A stretch of 64,000 bases of DNA from contig JAQGDQ010000723.1 of the NCBI GenBank assembly GCA_030141605.1, forward strand, positions 43,612-107,611, written 5' to 3'. The position numbers and the translations under genes were made by a program. Source of the stretch: Tubiluchus corallicola. Lineage: Eukaryota > Priapulida > Priapulimorpha > Priapulimorphida > Tubiluchidae. Each line of letters opens with the position of its first letter. Position 1 is the first letter of the stretch. Under the pieces are notes generated by a model. The model worked only from the letters and a program-made list of their open reading frames with translations. It was not told the DNA's origin and ran no database searches. This document shows, in pieces, positions 1 to 11,599 of the stretch.

Positions 1-254
1 ATGACATGTGACATGTCCTGCTTATCAAAATGAGAGAAATGTTGTAATTGAAAACATTTCCTCCTTTTGCACAAATGCCTGTAAGTGAACAGTTTATGTT
101 TATTAATGGCCTAAAATGATGCAGAGATGAGAACCCTAGTAATAAACTTTATTTACGACATCAGTAAGAAAAGGAAAGAGAAACAGGATAGTAAATAATA
201 TTAATTTGAACTCGCAACCTACAAACTGTATTCTTACTTACTATTGTTGTTTTT

Positions 255-415
255 TATGTGTTATCATTGTGCTTTTGTTAGTATTGTGCTTTTGTTATCA
301 TTGTGCTTTTGTTATCATTGTGCTTTTGTTAGTATTGTGCATTTGTTAGTATTGTGCATTTGTTAGTATTGTGCTTTTGTTATCATAGTGCATTTGTTAA
401 TATTGTACTTTTTTA
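255..415. repeat. Short tandem repeat, 17-bp unit
   Basis: About nine imperfect copies of a 17-bp unit of the form TTGTTAGTATTGTGCTT, with TATCA/TAGTA variants. It is simple-sequence DNA at the left edge of the window, with no coding content seen around it. Confidence 0.8.
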
Positions 416-1005
416 TATTATCGTCCCCAGTATGTTTCAGCCGCTCCATCATATGTACAGGGTCAATGCTTTTTTTCTCTTTATGTTGCATCCTCAATAA
501 ACAAACAGTATATGTGTTTAAACTGTCTGCAAGTCACAATATAAAGGGCTTATTATAGAGAAAACATGTGGCTAAACGTTTTGCAAGTGAAACAAAGAAG
601 CCAAGACCAAACGAAAAAAGTAATATTTCCTTGAACTATTTGCAAGTCACCAACAGGAGGTCTAACGGGACGATTATTCTTACATTGTTAAACCTGTCTG
701 CAATTCTGTGTTGAATTTTCTATTTAAGACACCTGCGTACGTAGATTAAAGATTTCTAATCCACATTGTTGAGGGAAGTGGATAATAAGAGCTCCTCGAC
801 TTGTAAAAGTTCATTTCATACTGAGCACATCTCTAGAGCGTCCAGAGTACCAAACTCCAAGGACCTGCCAAGAGTCCGCAGCTGACCATGCCATCTTAAC
901 TCGGATCCAGGAAGGGATACTCCGTAAGTTGAAAATGAGGGCCATGTGTCTAATTTGTGTTTTTTAGGTAGAAAAACGCTAACTTTTGTCCCGTAAAAAT
1001 ATCAG

Positions 1006-1403
<398 letters not shown>

Positions 1404-1491
1404 AAACTGATTTTTTCTCGTTGCTTTGTTACGGATACTATTCAGACATAATATAAATAGCTTTATTATTATATCTATTATATTATACATG

Positions 1492-1702
1492 TATAGTTAA
1501 AAACAACACAACTTTATTAAAACATTTGCATTAAAAAGTTAAAAGTTAAAATCATGCCAAACGTTTCGACTAGCTGCTGCTGTCACCATCAGTGATAAAT
1601 TTACAAATATACTACCAGTATATATAGCTAGTCGAGACGTTTGCCATGATTTTAACTTTTTAATGTAAAAGTTTTAATAAAGTTGTGTTGTTTTTAACTA
1701 TA
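1492..1702. mobile_element. Fold-back MITE with about 75-bp inverted repeats
   Basis: The left arm starts TATAGTTAAAAACAACACAA and runs to about 1575. The right arm, from about 1627 to 1702, is its near-perfect reverse complement and ends ACTATA. A short loop separates the arms. Terminal TA dinucleotides fit a TA target duplication. There is no coding capacity, and the autonomous parent is not in the window. Confidence 0.8.
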
Positions 1703-2238
1703 AATGTTTTCTATGTCTCTGTAATAAAAATATACATGTAATTCTAAATACTATAGCATTATGTTCGCCGCAATGTTAGAGATAATTATACTAGTACATA
1801 ACTTGCATAACAACATCACAGACTGTTAAAAATTACTAATTAAAAACAACTTTCACGATGAAAAGATTTTTTGATAGAACCTCAAATGCGGTACCTTATA
1901 TTTTCTAAATTTTTAATATTAATGTAATGCAACTTATTTTATTCAAAATTATGGCAGTAAAGCCATTATTATAAGTTATTATAATGTCAGCATTCGTTAT
2001 GGTCGGATTTTGCTTTAAAACATTTAGAAATACGATGCACATTTTTATGTGGACAATTGAATGGTTTGCAATGGCCTAGATCTGCCCCTAGGTCCTCTCA
2101 AAGTGCATTTTCAAGGAGGGATTCAGGTATCTCATTGAAGTGCTGCAAGTGAGCAAGCGCGCGAGCAAACACAGCCGGTGATTCGGTAATGTTTGGGGAG
2201 GGAACGTAAGCCGCTGATTCGAACACGCTGATTGGTCG

Positions 2239-2245
2239 ATCAAAG
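2239..2245 (+). promoter_or_regulatory. Candidate TCF/LEF site upstream of goosecoid
   Basis: ATCAAAG matches the core WWCAAAG bound by TCF/LEF. It lies in a locally GC-richer stretch (about 2140-2290) that also has an inverted CCAAT (ATTGG at 2231), 414 bp upstream of the goosecoid ATG. Goosecoid responds to Wnt/beta-catenin in several animals, but a 7-bp match is weak evidence alone. Confidence 0.25.
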
Positions 2246-2327
2246 TTTTGCAATCAAAAATCCGAGCTCGCGGCGAATGAGGCGATTATTAAGCAGTTCT
2301 TGAAAGCTTACATTACTAATTATACTA

Positions 2328-2333
2328 GGATTA
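2328..2333 (-). promoter_or_regulatory. Candidate K50-homeodomain site (TAATCC on minus strand)
   Basis: GGATTA on the plus strand is TAATCC on the minus strand, the preferred core of lysine-50 homeodomains such as Goosecoid itself. It lies 326 bp upstream of the goosecoid start codon, which would suit autoregulation. This is inferred from one short motif. Confidence 0.22.
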
Positions 2334-2658
2334 GCTAGTTTAGGGACTAAAGGTTCGAGTGGCGAGCAATTTCATTAACCAGTGAGAATGGAGTTGGTCT
2401 GCAGTTAAACTTGCACGTTTACTGAAAAGTTTTAGTTTTTCCACGAAGGTTTAGCGCATCTACGGGACCTGTGACGTCACAAATAATAATTGCACCATGT
2501 GCGTATAATAGTCGATACAAGTCCTCGGAAATTCTAACGCACGCACAGGCGTACACATTCTGTATAGAAAAAACTAGAAGGGAAAGATTTAGTTTGGTTG
2601 TGGACGAAGCAAAAGGGCTTTCCGGTGTCAAAACGCTATAATTTTGGAGATATACAAG

Positions 2659-2899
2659 ATGGCAGCCCCCGTTCCATCTACCTTTCTACCTCCTCTGCAA
2701 TATACGTACTTCCCTTCTGCTGAAAGTCTGAAACATTATTACTCGGCGATGACAAGTCCTTCTCTATTTACGATAGACAGCATCTTGGCTCCAAGACCTA
2801 TTCTAGCTAGTCCGAGACAAAGTCCATACAGTTTTCCTTCTCCTTCAAGCGCTGCAACGATCAGTCCATTCTGTTCTTCACACCACAGCAGTCTTTTCG
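2659..2899 (+). CDS. gsc: Goosecoid homeobox protein, exon 1 (N-terminus with eh1/GEH motif)
   Basis: First coding exon of a paired-like, K50-class homeodomain transcription factor that acts in the nucleus as a repressor in axial and foregut/oral patterning. The start is the ATG at 2659; the upstream in-frame TTG is not used. It encodes 80 codons plus one base. Residues 37-44 read FTIDSILA, followed by PRP, which is the Goosecoid engrailed-homology (GEH/eh1) motif that recruits Groucho/TLE. The rest is Ser/Pro/Tyr-rich. The exon ends in TTCG followed by GTAAGT (donor at 2900), a phase 1 junction. Joined to 7054-7256 and 15300-15596 it gives a 246-residue protein, a usual length for the family. 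Intron 1 (2900-7053, 4.15 kb) holds CT/TA microsatellite at 3207-3288 and otherwise AT-rich sequence. Confidence 0.93.
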
Positions 2900-3206
2900 G
2901 TAAGTTTAATCATTATATTTATAGACATATTTTTTGTAAATTTTTCCTAATAATTAAGCAGGCTTCATCGCTTTCTTTTCAAGTTTGTTGAAACAAAAGG
3001 AATATTTAACATTTTATGAAGTGATAACTTAATCACATTGGCTGATTAATTAATTGTTAATCAATTGAGTGATTAATGACATTTTTTGCAAAGTGAATAA
3101 TACGTTTCAATTTCTTTTCTGGTAGAATTAAGCAATCATTTTAGAAATGACATCCTTTCCAGGACAATTTGTACATTTCCGCAGGGCAAAAACTGATACT
3201 GCTCTC

Positions 3207-3214
3207 TCTCTCCC

Positions 3215-3288
<74 letters not shown>
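3207..3288. repeat. (CT)n(TA)n microsatellite
   Basis: A CT-rich tract passes directly into an alternating TA tract inside goosecoid intron 1. The apparent open frame across it is low-complexity and not a gene. Confidence 0.9.
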
Positions 3289-3291
<3 letters not shown>

Positions 3292-3359
3292 AATTTATAT
3301 CTATCTATCAACATCTTACTTGGAATATCTTAGCAGAAGCCGGAGTGCCATAAGATGAT

Positions 3360-6300
3360 CATTTATGTATTTTACCATTATAAATTTAGATTATAATACA
3401 TTATAGAATTTTACCAAATAGTTATTAAAGTGACAAATTATATTATACACTATAATTATTGTTTTATTAAACAAGATTATACTAACTATATAACTACAAA
3501 AAATGTCGCTTAATATGCGAGCGGTTCGAAATTGATTAAACATTGCTTTATCGTTAATACAGAGTAAGCCTATACCCTAGTCCTAAATGCAGTGATTTTA
3601 GGGAAAAACGTTAAATTATCCCACTGGTGCGGTAGCTATAAGTACTAATCTTCAATAATATATTATATGTTCACGCCGTCTTAACGCAAAAATTGTACAA
3701 CTGATTTTTTTATCAAAAAGTGTAGTTAGACAAGGGATGCAAAATGATGTAATTTGCGCTGCGCTTACGTTACTTATACAGATTTCAAATTAACTGTAAA
3801 TTAAAACGTTACGATGAACTTTGCTGGAATTATTCGATTTTACTACATTTATAATGTGGCTTAAACCAGTTCATTTTGCATTTTATGAAAGCGAAAAGTT
3901 CTTACATTAAAAGAGTTACACGTATTGAAGTATCAAATTAGCTAGTATCATGTAGCTAGTAGAGAGGAACTCAAAGAACGACTAACAAACCTATACAAAG
4001 CAAACACATTACTTTTTGATATAAACAATCTTGACCCACAATTAAAAATCTTAGTTTTTCTTTCTGGTAGTTCTCTACTAAATTATGAATAGAACATCAT
4101 CGTATCACCGGATACAGCAATATACTGGCTCATCTAACCGTTTTAATTATATTAATTAACAATTGGAATAGTTATCTATATTTTGTGATAGATTTGTTTT
4201 TCCTGTTAAACTGTACTCCTGTAAATTTTGCAGCCTGAGGCAACTTGATCAGAATTTATTTGCTGTTTGCCAATGTCAATTATTTCAAATAAATGTTTAT
4301 AAAAAAAGTATCAAATTAGGCTTAACTATCTAAAACGTGATTGATACGTAATACACTAGAAATAATTTTAATAGCCTTTATAAATTTATAATCAAGTTTT
4401 GTTAAACATGTGCGTCGTAGAAGCCAGATGCCTACAAACAATAATGACATTATGTTAAATTTGAACATTATGTTAATTTAAATTTGGACAACCTATGCGA
4501 GGCCCAACTGCGCACAAGTTATATTTTCTCTCACTAATTAGTGCAATAATCATTACCTTGGTAACTGCTCTAGACATCAACAAGAGTATGCTTTCTAAAG
4601 TACTTGTAATAATGAAAACTTTTCTGCTTTTGATAATTCTTTTTTCTTGCCTCAGTTAAGTGCTGGATTTACTTACGCTTGATAACTCTAGCTCTTTAAA
4701 CATCTTTAAATCTCGACTCAAGAATCACATGTGTTTTAATAAGCGACCTACTTACTTTTCGAGTGGTAGTGTGGTACTCGAAATTCATCTGCACACCATA
4801 CTAGAATGAGGGTTGATTTTTGTCAACTAAATTAAGATTTATACTTCAGAAAATGTAAAAATTACGATAGGTCGCTAGTATCACCCAATTGTCAATGTGG
4901 TTCTACTTATGAAACAGTCGGTCATTACTTAATTAGCTGCCCTCTTTACCACCAGGCCAGACGCGACTTATTTACGAATCTCTGCACTCTTTTCTCGGCT
5001 TTTAACATCAATGTTTACAGTCTTTCATCAAACAAACTTATATGTTTGTTCCTGCATGGGAACCATATCCTCTAGATAATTCTGTGAACACTCAAATTTT
5101 TGTTTTGGTGCAGTCTTTTATCTCAAACACCAAGCACTTTAAATAGTATTAACTTTGTTACTCTTGTTACATATTAATGCTTATATTTATTGCAACATTT
5201 CTTGTACATTGTGGTCACCATTGTTCTGCATGTCTAGCGTTTCGCTCCCACTACGGGAGGACATATATCAGTTGTAAAATGGTCTGTTTCAAACCTATAT
5301 GTTACACCTTCAATAAATTATGTTTAAATCAAAGTACTTGCAACTTAAATAGGCTAATAAACAAAAATGTTCTTTTCTCTACTTTTATGCTTAATATAAA
5401 TTATTTCTGCCCAATTTCATTACTTTTATGATCGTTTATGAATAGGTTCTCTTGAGTAATCTCGACTGAAAATCTTTAAATTTGCGTGATTTAGTGATAA
5501 GCAATTTACTCTGTCTGTCCTTATTGTTTGTTAAATTTACCTGCTTATTTACCGATTTACATCACATTAGATAGAAAAAAATTTTAAAAGCACACAAAAA
5601 AACAGATAGGCTTGTACAATGCACCTATAAAGGCCCATATCGTTCTTCTAGGTAGACGCAATATTAGGCTACAACAATGCGGCTATGTATATTTCATCCG
5701 CAACTCAGACACTCAGATAAGGCAAAAGTAATTATAATGCACAAGAAAATTATAATAGAATTTGAATTATCGAATATAGTGTCATAAACCTATCTATACA
5801 ATCATTAAACGTACTAGGCATAAATGTCATTCTACTTAAGTCTCATACAGGCTTGACCGTTTATATATAAATAAAGTAGATATGAATTTAAGTGACAACA
5901 CTAGCTTGTATATAACTTAATTGGCAAACTTATTGAAATAAATATGCCTATTTATTTGTTTATTCATTCAGTTTTGTTAATTTTACATCTTATTTTTTTC
6001 ATTTACTTATTCATTCTTTTCATTTACGTATTTACCTAAGAATACGTTTTTCATCTGTTTAATTAGTTATTTTTCAATCAAGTATTTTTAGTTCAATTAT
6101 ATCATGACTGTGAACACTAGAATGTTCATAAACAATTGCAGTTTATTTTATAACAATTTTTACCAATTACGGGTAATGATTTGAAGAAGAAAGATTATCT
6201 TAATCTATCTTATCTCTATATCTTAATCTAATTTATCTTAATATATACTTACGCTATAAACTTACTGTTACTAAATCCTTTTAATGCCATTCTCTTACAA

Positions 6301-6980
6301 CGAGACGCAAACTAAATATGGACTATATCTAAAATAATTTTACAATGTAGTATCCACTACCTATGGCTTAGAATTATTTTTTATTATTCAACACCAATAA
6401 AATTAACTTCAAACTCCAGCTTGTAAGCAAATGGCTTAAGCTGTAAAACCAGCGCTTTTTGTTATAATTAGATTATAACGTAAATGCAGGTAAAATCACA
6501 TTATACAATGAAAATCTTAGTAGTTTAATGTTATATTAAAATAAAATTTTATTGTTTAGTTGCTTAATTACCTGTGTTGTTGTCTATTTATTCATACATT
6601 TGTCTGTCTGTGTGTCTGTCCATCCATCTATTCATCTATCTATCTGAAGTCTATCACTGCTAGCGCGTATGACAGCTAGGTCTTACACTACTGTTACTTT
6701 GAACGAAGATAAACGCCAAACGTTATTATAAACAATTGCTTACAGTGGTATAGGCCTAATACCTGACGAATAACGTACTTATTTAGTTAGCTAATTAGGC
6801 CTACAGGCTTGCATTTTTGCTGAAGTTTTACCTATGCTGGTCTGATTGCCTATCATTATTATAAAGTACTTATGCACGTAAATGTGTACGCTATTAAATT
6901 TAGGATTATTCTGTCACATTAAATATAAAAATAGCAGTTCATTTATTCCCTCACAATAATTGTATATGTAATAGCATTAC
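3360..6980. other. Goosecoid intron 1, no gene seen
   Basis: AT-rich intronic DNA. The short open frames, such as one at 5177-5431, lack recognisable domains or splice support. The stretch 4680-5150, which has scattered Cys/His codons, resembles decayed LINE sequence, but I could not identify it firmly. Confidence 0.6.
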
Positions 6981-7053
6981 ATGCTTCCTCGCACTGTGAG
7001 ACGCGTGATCCTAGATTTATCTGTTTACGACTGTTTGTTTGTTTGTTCATTAG

Positions 7054-7256
7054 GTTACAATCCCTATACCTCCCCGTATTCACTGGTCAGCGAACTGACA
7101 GGCAGATCCTCAAAACGAAAGAGAAGACACCGGACAATATTCACTGAAGAGCAACTGGAGCAACTAGAAAACACATTTGACAAGACACATTACCCCGATG
7201 TATTGCTCCGCGAGGAACTAGCTGCAAAAGTAGATCTGAAAGAAGAACGAGTGGAG
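7054..7256 (+). CDS. gsc: Goosecoid homeobox protein, exon 2 (homeodomain residues 1-46)
   Basis: The exon begins after TTCATTAG (acceptor AG at 7052-7053) and ends with GAG before GTGAGT (donor at 7257), a phase 0 junction. It completes Gly81 and encodes a linker and then homeodomain helices 1 and 2. Arg107 is homeodomain Arg5, Phe110 is Phe8, and the [16 protein letters not shown] stretch is characteristic of Goosecoid. The intron falls between homeodomain positions 46 and 47, the classic site for paired-like genes. An open frame continues upstream from 6981 but is intronic. Intron 2 (7257-15299) is 8.0 kb and carries several transposons. Confidence 0.94.
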
Positions 7257-7351
7257 GTGAGTCAAAAGCTTAGCTGATTTGAAAAAACAAACACGTGACC
7301 CAATAATTTGGAGCACTTGGTAATTGGGAATTTTAGGAGTTGTTCGAAAAA

Positions 7352-7490
7352 TGACACCAATAGCTCAATGGTAGCGTGCTCGCTTCTCACTCGGGAGGTC
7401 ACTGGTTCAACTGCCAACCGAGTCTGGCCAAACTTGAAAAATGATACGCCAGGTTCTTCGGCCAAGCACGCGGGCTTATCGAAGTAACAT
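7352..7490 (+). mobile_element. tRNA-derived SINE-like element
   Basis: A tRNA-like head carries an A box near TAGCTCAATGGTAGCG (7361) and a B box near GGTTCAACTGCC (7403), spaced as in a Pol III promoter. The cloverleaf is imperfect and there is no clear 3' trailer, so a SINE or tRNA pseudogene is likelier than a working tRNA. It sits about 100 bp into goosecoid intron 2 in the same orientation as the gene. Confidence 0.6.
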
Positions 7491-7736
7491 GTGGGGAAAT
7501 AATAATCGGTACGACCTTGGTAATAAATAATGTGTTACTTTAGGCATTATCTTAATCATTAAATCAATTATTTAACTTCAGCAGTACATATACAAAACCA
7601 CAACATGCAATATGATTAGAAAAAAACCAGTATAGGTAAAAACACTAATGAAGTCATATTAACCAAGAGCATATGCAATACCTCTCGACTATGTCCTTAT
7701 GATGATAATGACCAGAAGTAGCTGTGATATCTTTGT

Positions 7737-8150
7737 ATGAACATCAAGTAAGTTAAGGAAGTTTGAATTGGTTTAAGCAGCGCACGCTTACGGAAAGCCA
7801 CGATCGGCTTACGAAAAGTCACGAAGTTCACAAGTTACAACACAAATTTGAGGTGAATGGAGGCATCCACCGCGCATGAAAATTTCTATACAACAGTAGT
7901 ATAAAAGACTATATGCTTTATAGATAGTTTTTGTGCAAATTTAGGTAATGAACTTTAGGTAAGCTACAGATGTTTGAATTAGTGTAAGCTGTCGGCACTT
8001 ACGAAAAGCCAGTTGCGTTTGCAAAGAATCGCGAAGTCCACCAGTTACGTCATAACTTTCAACTGATGGCGACGCCACCGTGCTGAAAATTTCTATAGTG
8101 CCATAGTGTAAAATCACTTTCTAGACAATTTTTTCGCCATTCTGTTTGTT
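7737..8150. repeat. Dispersed intronic repeat, two tandem diverged copies
   Basis: The segment 7737-7933 recurs in diverged form at about 7958-8140 and closely at about 12380-12580. Shared text includes GAATTGGTTTAAGCAGCG, then CTTACGGAAAGCCACGAT, then GCGCATGAAAATTTCTATA. It does not encode protein. It is an unclassified interspersed repeat family present three times in goosecoid intron 2. Confidence 0.75.
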
Positions 8151-9022
8151 ACATTTTTCTATATTTAGGTGATCATAGTAAAATAAACCCAACATGCTAA
8201 ATTACTTGTCTTCTCCTTTAATAACATCGCATTTGTCACCTTACAGCTCAACTTCTGATTAAAAGCTGATCTGAAATTTGCTAAATTAGACGCTTTTGTG
8301 CAAAGCGTAAAATAGGTGAAATAACATCGTCAGTGTGAAAAGTAATGCGTGACACTGGTACTGCCTGAAGGTAACTAAGCAATCACGTAAAGGTATGAAT
8401 TAGGTAGCTAGGATCCAAAGCAACAAGAGGCCATTTTGAATGCTGAAATAATTAATCTTGACTTGATTAACTTACTCAAGTGTGATGTACGATCTTGTTG
8501 CATAGAAAAGATTATCTGCAGATATCATAATATACGTTTTACGTCACTGGGTTTCATTTTAAGACTTTGAGAAATTAAGTAAATTTCCTGTTCTAATTTA
8601 AAATTTCTAGACTACCGATGAACAATATATTTAAATTTACTTCTAGGACATGTAATAAACCTGTATAAACTAAACAAATAATCGAAAAAAAGAGTAAGCC
8701 CCATCAAGTAACTAAAAACAGACGAGAAATTAAAATGTTTAATAGATCATCACTTTATTGCATTTTAGACCCCCCCCCCAAATTCATGCATTTTAGATAC
8801 CTAAATTCAATGTTGAAAAATTATGTTTGCATTGTGATTCAATCTAGAGTACAAGTAAGAAGTAAAAATTATACAACACGTCTTAATTTAAAGTAGAACA
8901 CATATCTCAAATCAATGGTGAAAATATTTTGTCAATAAAATATTTATGTGATAAATGTCTTAGCTAAGAGTAGGGCGAAAATATGAAGTTTTTGTAAAGT
9001 AAGTGCAGTATTGTGATTCAGT

Positions 9023-9571
9023 TTACGGCTATATCACGTTGAAAACACCGGTTCTCGTCTGATCACCGAAGTTAAACAACGTAGAGCCTGGTTAGTACTT
9101 GGATGGGTAACCACCTAGGAATACCAGGGGCTGTAGGCTTGCGGGATGCCCACACTGTATCTCGACACTAAGCGGAGGAGCTGCACAAGCAGCCAACGGC
9201 TAGAGGGCAGAGGAGGTCAAGTGACCCAACGGCCATGTGTAGAGGAGTAAACCTTCCAAATCAGGAGTGGAGCCCCGAAGACGGACCAGTGCAGCATGCT
9301 CACTGACTCCAGCCGCTCCTGCAGCCAACCTGGTGCCAAACGTATCGTTCCGCTTTCATTTTGGACTACACCGGGGAGGAAGAGAGGGGCTTCCTGTTGT
9401 CTGGGCAACTCAGGATCTCCATACACCTTGCCTAGGCGTGCGCCCTGGAGACGTTCAAGAATCGGACTGCTCAGCCACAGTCGACGCTGCAGCTCCATCA
9501 AAGTGATCAATAACTGACTCTCTTGGCGCACACTCCATTGTCTTCCAAGACAGAAGGATGCCAACAACAAC
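9023..9571 (+). mobile_element. 5S rRNA-derived SINE (SINE3-type) with target-site duplication
   Basis: The head (about 9023-9140) is a near full-length 5S rRNA-like sequence containing CACCGGTTCTCGTCTGATC, GAAGTTAAACAACGTAGAG and TTAGTACTTGGATGGGTAAC, the internal Pol III promoter region. A GC-richer body of about 430 bp follows and ends in a CAACAACAAC tail. A perfect 13-bp direct repeat, ATTGTGATTCAGT, flanks the element at 9010-9022 and 9572-9584, which shows retrotransposition. There is no T-run after the 5S part, so this is not a functional 5S gene. SINE3 families with 5S heads are known in animals; the body was presumably borrowed from a partner LINE. Confidence 0.85.
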
Positions 9572-10211
9572 ATTGTGATTCAGTGTTGACTTCATATAAA
9601 AATTAAATTCGTGTTCAATGCACATGTACAGGTTAATTGTTATGTACGCGCACAATAAAATGCTTGTACAACCTCAACGCTATTAATTAATAAGTATTAA
9701 TAAGCGTGATTCAATGCAGAGTATACAAATATAAGAGTGAATAAAATGATATAAAAGAATCACAGGATACTAAGAACGACTTAAGTACTTCAAGGTAACA
9801 ACGTAAACCTTGCTTTAATGTAAGTAAATTAATGTGAGATGAAATTAATTTTAGCGTGATATGGGTCACCAAAGTTGTATAAGTACAAAAGACCATGACT
9901 CACTGTTGAATACATGTATGTACCTAATAATGTTTGTGTAATACAAGCACGTATGAAACCTGTTCGGATTATGGCTTCATCAAGATTTAATGCGCCGATT
10001 CGAATCCGTCAATCCCAAATGCAAACTGAGTCTCTGATTCCAACCTTAATCCGAACCAACTGCCAACTCTTACACATGCTAATACGGTTCTTCAGTATTA
10101 TCCGCTCATCAGGGCTACTAATTTTAATCACGTCCATTCCAAGAGCTGCAGGTCGTAGCATATAAGTTGTCCTAGATTTGTATTTAACTCGTTTTTATAC
10201 ATAAACATATA

Positions 10212-10780
10212 GGGGAGACCCGGGTAAAGTGGATCACTTAAGGGTTTCCATTCATAGAGTTCAAGACGTTTGATCTGTAACATGCCCTATTCTTCCGTAG
10301 GAAACTCTGCTATATTCATGTGGTATAATTACTATTACTCGTTTAACAGATAATTCCGAAATACGAAACCAAAATTTCTAGGGCAAAGTGGATCTCTTCC
10401 AAGCATAGTGGATCATACCGGAGCGGTTGAGTTCAACTAACTAACAATATTTATTAAATCGATTTTGTTTATTTTGCAAAAGTAAATTGATATGAAGCAG
10501 CAATGAACCATCCATCATATGTAAAAACAGTAGCGAATAAATTTGCACTAAGTGGAATTTATCATCTATAAAAGTGAACAATCGCAAGAAAGTGGGTGAA
10601 AAGTTTATTTTTGTGTACCGCGTTTAGACAAACTTTGCAAAGATCGAGGTCGTTTATGCAGAGTACACAGTAGATGATGACGTAACATCACACAGTGCGT
10701 AGACCGCGACGCCTTACGGAAAAAAGAGCAAACACATTTGATCCGCTTTGCCCAGTGATCCACTTTACCCGGGTCTCCCC
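10212..10780. mobile_element. Pogo/Tigger-type MITE, 569 bp
   Basis: Perfect terminal inverted repeats of at least 26 bp (GGGGAGACCCGGGTAAAGTG...) lie at both ends and are flanked by TA target dinucleotides (10210-10211 and 10781-10782). Subterminal copies of AAAGTGGATC occur inside. There is no transposase, so it is non-autonomous. The TIR start resembles those of the pogo elements at 34598 and 47834. It lies in goosecoid intron 2. Confidence 0.88.
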
Positions 10781-10869
10781 TATATATATATAATTGTCTA
10801 TATATTTGTATACATAATTATATATTCCATTTTTAAAAGAATTTACTTCCGAGTACAACCAACAGCCGC

Positions 10870-11215
10870 TAAGGACGAGCATTCTTTACCACAAAGTGAA
10901 TTCGAATTGAATCGAACGTCTGACTTTCGAATTTTATCTGAAGTTTAACGATTTTCGAATCACTAATAAAAAGCGGTCTCACAAAAGTCGTGTATATTAC
11001 ATGATTTTGTTCTGCAGTAAAAACACTAATAAAAATACCATGCTTAAAACCTAGACACAGAAATCACAGATAAATTGTGCTAGTTGCATGATGTTTCAAA
11101 CATTTTAATGATAAAGAACACATGAAGCTGAAGTGCTGAATTACTCCAATCTGTAATTTTAGGCTCGAGCCGAATTCGAACGAAAAAACTCGTTTAAATC
11201 GAATTAGAATTCTAT
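10870..11215. mobile_element. hAT-type MITE, diverged copy
   Basis: The start TAAGGACGAGCATTCTTTACC and the following GAATTCGAAT-rich sequence match the reverse complement of the MITE at 55165-55536. The far end (CGAACGAAAAAACTCG near 11180) matches the other element's left part but has lost a clear terminal repeat. Its middle, including a TTGCATGATGTTTCAAACATT-like segment, is also shared. No target duplication is recognisable. Confidence 0.7.
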
Positions 11216-11599
11216 TTGATATACACTCCCAGGGCCAACACGAACCAACATGATGAAAGATCGCTAAGTAGTAATAGCAAGTAGTTTCAAAACTTTCTTG
11301 GCACAATGTTTCCTTAAAAAGTTTGTTTAATGCTCTACAGCCAGTAGATGGCGCTCGTGATAGATTTTCACGGTCTATTTGTTGCAATTTCAGTTAATAA
11401 TAATATATAATAATAATAATTTCAGTTAATAATAATATATAATAATAGTAATATCTTTATTTAAGAAAGCTACTTACAATCCCAAGAAAAGATTATAATA
11501 AAAACACGTTAAAATATTGTTTATTTTATTAAACTTAAATAGACGGTTGGCCCAAAGTTATGGAAAAGGATCGAAATTCATAGAATTTTAATTAATTTT

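Noticed and set aside
6981-7053. Upstream extension of the goosecoid exon 2 frame as an alternative start
   Set aside because: It lies before a good acceptor, and exon 1 with the eh1 motif joins in phase at 7054.
9021-9140. Functional 5S rRNA gene
   Set aside because: Several substitutions, no terminator T-run, and a SINE body with a target duplication around the whole unit.
9217-9573. Overlapping ORFs in both directions over 9.2-9.6 kb
   Set aside because: They fall within the GC-rich SINE body and show no domain.
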